Of a stretch of DNA of 20,795 nt, positions 18,782-20,795 are shown one piece after another. The notes under the pieces are model-generated. The model saw only the letters and a program-made list of their open reading frames with translations. It was not told the origin of the DNA and made no database searches. The stretch's first letter is position 1; every line of letters begins with the position of its first letter. Both the position numbers and the translations under genes were made by a program. The DNA is taken from NCBI GenBank assembly GCA_934486965.1, contig CAKSQP010000017.1:1-20795 (forward strand), written 5' to 3'. The stretch comes from an uncultured Eubacteriales bacterium. GTDB lineage: Bacteria > Bacillota > Clostridia > Oscillospirales > UBA644.

Positions 18782-20795
18782 TTAACTCCAGGTTTCTTCA
18801 ACTTTCGGACTTGCCAGGATACCGGACTGTCCGACATCTGTACCGCTGGGTTTCGTCGTGGTCTTTTCACCTGCGAGAGTATCCGATGTTGTAACTTTTG
18901 TATATGTCTTTTTGGAAGAAGATATAAGAGTGCTTGAAACGATCTTGAAAGTGCCCGGTGACGCCAGAGTTTTATTCGTAATGTTGATTTCCGCTCCGAC
19001 TTTATAGTTATTACCTTTTGTCCATTCACTTCCCGGATTCGAAGTATTATTCAGTTTGTTTGTTCTTGTCTGAATAAGCCATGTCTCCGGTTTATAGGTA
19101 ATATCTCTGATTTCCTGGTCTGCGGAACTTACTTCGGTGACAATGGTCCTCTTATACGGATAGTAATATGTCGTTTTACTGCACCCTGAGCCTTCGTCTT
19201 TGGAATAATACACGGTTACCGTCTTTGTGGTTACAGTCGGGGCAGACATCTCGCCTACCGTAGTTTCTCTTACCTCAAACTGCGGAAGTTCCGGAAGTCT
19301 AACCTTAAAGGAATCGCCGTAAACATAAGACGTGGTTATGGTATTTTCCTGAGTGAATGACGATACGGGAAGGACATCTTCATATCCTGATTTCGGAGAA
19401 TATGTTATTTCCGGAACAGCACCGGTTCCTCCGATTATCTTCACACTGTTTGACAGATCTACGGTATATTCGATTCCTCCGTACTTCATCGTTATAGTTT
19501 TAATTACCTGGGTACCGGTCGCATGTCTTGTTGAGCCGGAAGATCCGTCCATGTGACCGACCTTGGAAGTCTGCGCCGAGTTATCGGAAGTGAATGTGAA
19601 ATCACTCGGGTCTCCCGAACAGCTGCTGGTGTTTACAGGTATTACAAATTTAGCTTCCGAGAAATTCGTTCCGGCATTTTCGATCTTCAACGTAACGGAA
19701 GAAGGAGTATACCTGTCACATGTACCGCCGTTATCCGTAAAGTTCGTATATGCATAGAAATCAGTGAAATAGTTATGGACATCTACGGAATCTGTATTTT
19801 CGCCGCTTGCAAGATTTGCCTTCAAAACCACATTTGCAGCCGGAGAAACTGCCGTAACTCTTACTGTCGGAGCCATCGAACTTACGGTAAACTTCGGAGC
19901 ATTTGCGGGAAGCGGAGACTTATCGGAATCACCGTAGGTATAAACTTTATCGCCGACCTTGAAGGAGAAAACGGGGGTATATTCGCCCGCGATCCTTACG
20001 GTCTGACTGCCTGTCTGGGTAAAGGTCGCGCCGCTTTCCTCCGCAAATTTAACGGTAAATTTCTCGATGTCGGAAGAACCGGTAAGCGACGAAGAGGTGT
20101 AGCCGCCGTAAGTCTTTTCGGACTGCGGAACTCTCGTATAATCAAGTTTGACATCGGAAACATTTCTGAGAGCGTTGCCCTGTTTATCGGAAATTCTGAC
20201 GTTGAGTCCGGAAACGGTATGGCTGTCCATGAATTTACTTGTTACGGAGCCTCCCGTCTTACCGAAATCTTTGCTCTGACCTGCGGCAAAGTTTACATAA
20301 ACGGTGGAGACAACCTCGGTTACGATATCTTTGCCCGAAAGGTCGAGGAAGACGTAATCGCCGTGGCTGTTGTCTTCGTATTCCTCAAGGGAAGTTATTT
20401 CATAAGCGGGATCGTATTCGTGGAATTCTCCGTTATAGAATGCGCCGCCTATCTTGACGCTTTCAAGTTTCCAGTTGCCGTCCTGTGCTTCGGAGCGGAC
20501 GGGAACTTTGAATATCCAGTTATTGACCGAAACGTCGTCTATTGTCGTTCCTGTGCTCATTGTGCCTTCGACGACATAACTTTCGCCGGTAACAGAATCG
20601 GTCATTTTGCCGTAGACTTTTTCAACGGCACTCGAATATGCGATACGGATAACTACCGTTGCGTCATTATCGGGAGCGAACTGATATTCCTTGCCTTCCA
20701 TAGGCTGTTTGTCATAGTAAGCAACAGGATCTTTCGGTTTCGCGTTTATTGTCGGAGCGTTCGTCGCGACATTTATAACGTTCGAACCCTGAGTG
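18782..20795 (-). CDS. large secreted beta-rich repetitive surface protein (5'-truncated)
   Basis: The frame is open past the window edge, so the true start is outside; the first Met in view (20699-20701) is internal, and 31 more codons are readable before it. At least 670 residues are visible. They are rich in Ser, Thr, Gly, Val and Tyr, with alternating hydrophobic patterns typical of beta-sandwich surface domains. Modules recur around a Y-x-YGDS...LP...P-x-F-x-V segment followed by APT[V/I]: at about 253-280 and 459-490 counted from that Met, plus NAPTI at about residue -19. No membrane helix or LPxTG-like signal is found at the C-terminus, which ends EETWS. Function is unknown; attachment or matrix formation is inferred. 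It heads the Lgt-like/LRR gene set. Confidence 0.8.
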   Translation of the reverse strand, partial: TQGSNVINVATNAPTINAKPKDPVAYYDKQPMEGKEYQFAPDNDATVVIRIAYSSAVEKVYGKMTDSVTGESYVVEGTMSTGTTIDDVSVNNWIFKVPVRSEAQDGNWKLESVKIGGAFYNGEFHEYDPAYEITSLEEYEDNSHGDYVFLDLSGKDIVTEVVSTVYVNFAAGQSKDFGKTGGSVTSKFMDSHTVSGLNVRISDKQGNALRNVSDVKLDYTRVPQSEKTYGGYTSSSLTGSSDIEKFTVKFAEESGATFTQTGSQTVRIAGEYTPVFSFKVGDKVYTYGDSDKSPLPANAPKFTVSSMAPTVRVTAVSPAANVVLKANLASGENTDSVDVHNYFTDFYAYTNFTDNGGTCDRYTPSSVTLKIENAGTNFSEAKFVIPVNTSSCSGDPSDFTFTSDNSAQTSKVGHMDGSSGSTRHATGTQVIKTITMKYGGIEYTVDLSNSVKIIGGTGAVPEITYSPKSGYEDVLPVSSFTQENTITTSYVYGDSFKVRLPELPQFEVRETTVGEMSAPTVTTKTVTVYYSKDEGSGCSKTTYYYPYKRTIVTEVSSADQEIRDITYKPETWLIQTRTNKLNNTSNPGSEWTKGNNYKVGAEINITNKTLASPGTFKIVSSTLISSSKKTYTKVTTSDTLAGEKTTTKPSGTDVGQSGILASPKVEETWS

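Overview
The window looks like chromosomal DNA of an anaerobic, gut-type Clostridia (Firmicutes), possibly Oscillospirales-like. Supporting evidence is the tig-clpP-clpX order, an rplS-lepB-rbgA-rnhB-yraN cluster, a short Gram-positive signal peptidase I, an Na/Pi cotransporter with a PhoU-like tail, and a BspA-type leucine-rich-repeat surface protein. The genus is inference. No phage, transposase, CRISPR array, tRNA or rRNA is visible, and no gap exceeds 300 bases.

Layout. (1) 7-2093, plus strand: three tightly coupled envelope genes (two small membrane proteins and a secreted or anchored protein with a duplicated 12-cysteine module), ended by a strong hairpin. (2) 2133-2290, minus: a decayed C-terminal piece of APS kinase (cysC) trapped between two terminators. 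(3) 2354-4204, minus: a membrane-anchored EEP-fold hydrolase followed by a PHP-family histidinol-phosphatase-like protein, with a good promoter at 4228-4256. (4) 4288-7762, minus: trigger factor, clpP and clpX, the cytosolic folding and proteolysis module. Trigger factor carries a Lys/Ala/Glu-rich tail of about 73 residues. (5) 7886-11854, minus: lepB, rbgA, rnhB, yraN, an M19 dipeptidase and a metallophosphoesterase, mostly overlapping or 3 bp apart. (6) 11944-12421, minus: rplS with its own promoter, a structured leader that fits an L19 leader, and a terminator directly before lepB.

(7) 12481-15583, plus: promoter, Na/Pi cotransporter, tyrS, and a near-perfect terminator. (8) 15594-16190, minus: a membrane protein with a C-terminal zinc ribbon and its own promoter. 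(9) 16324-20795, minus: a surface module made of a large, 5'-truncated secreted beta-rich protein, a 10-bp hairpin without a T-tract, a divergent Lgt-family membrane protein, and a BspA-type LRR protein with a C-terminal anchor.

Most of the window is ordinary housekeeping. The parts that deserve attention are the surface module at 16324-20795, the duplicated extracytoplasmic Cys module at 705-2093, the cysC remnant, the cationic tail on trigger factor, and the rplS leader/terminator arrangement ahead of lepB. I found no convincing wholly new multi-gene system. The best candidate is the surface protein / Lgt-like / LRR module.
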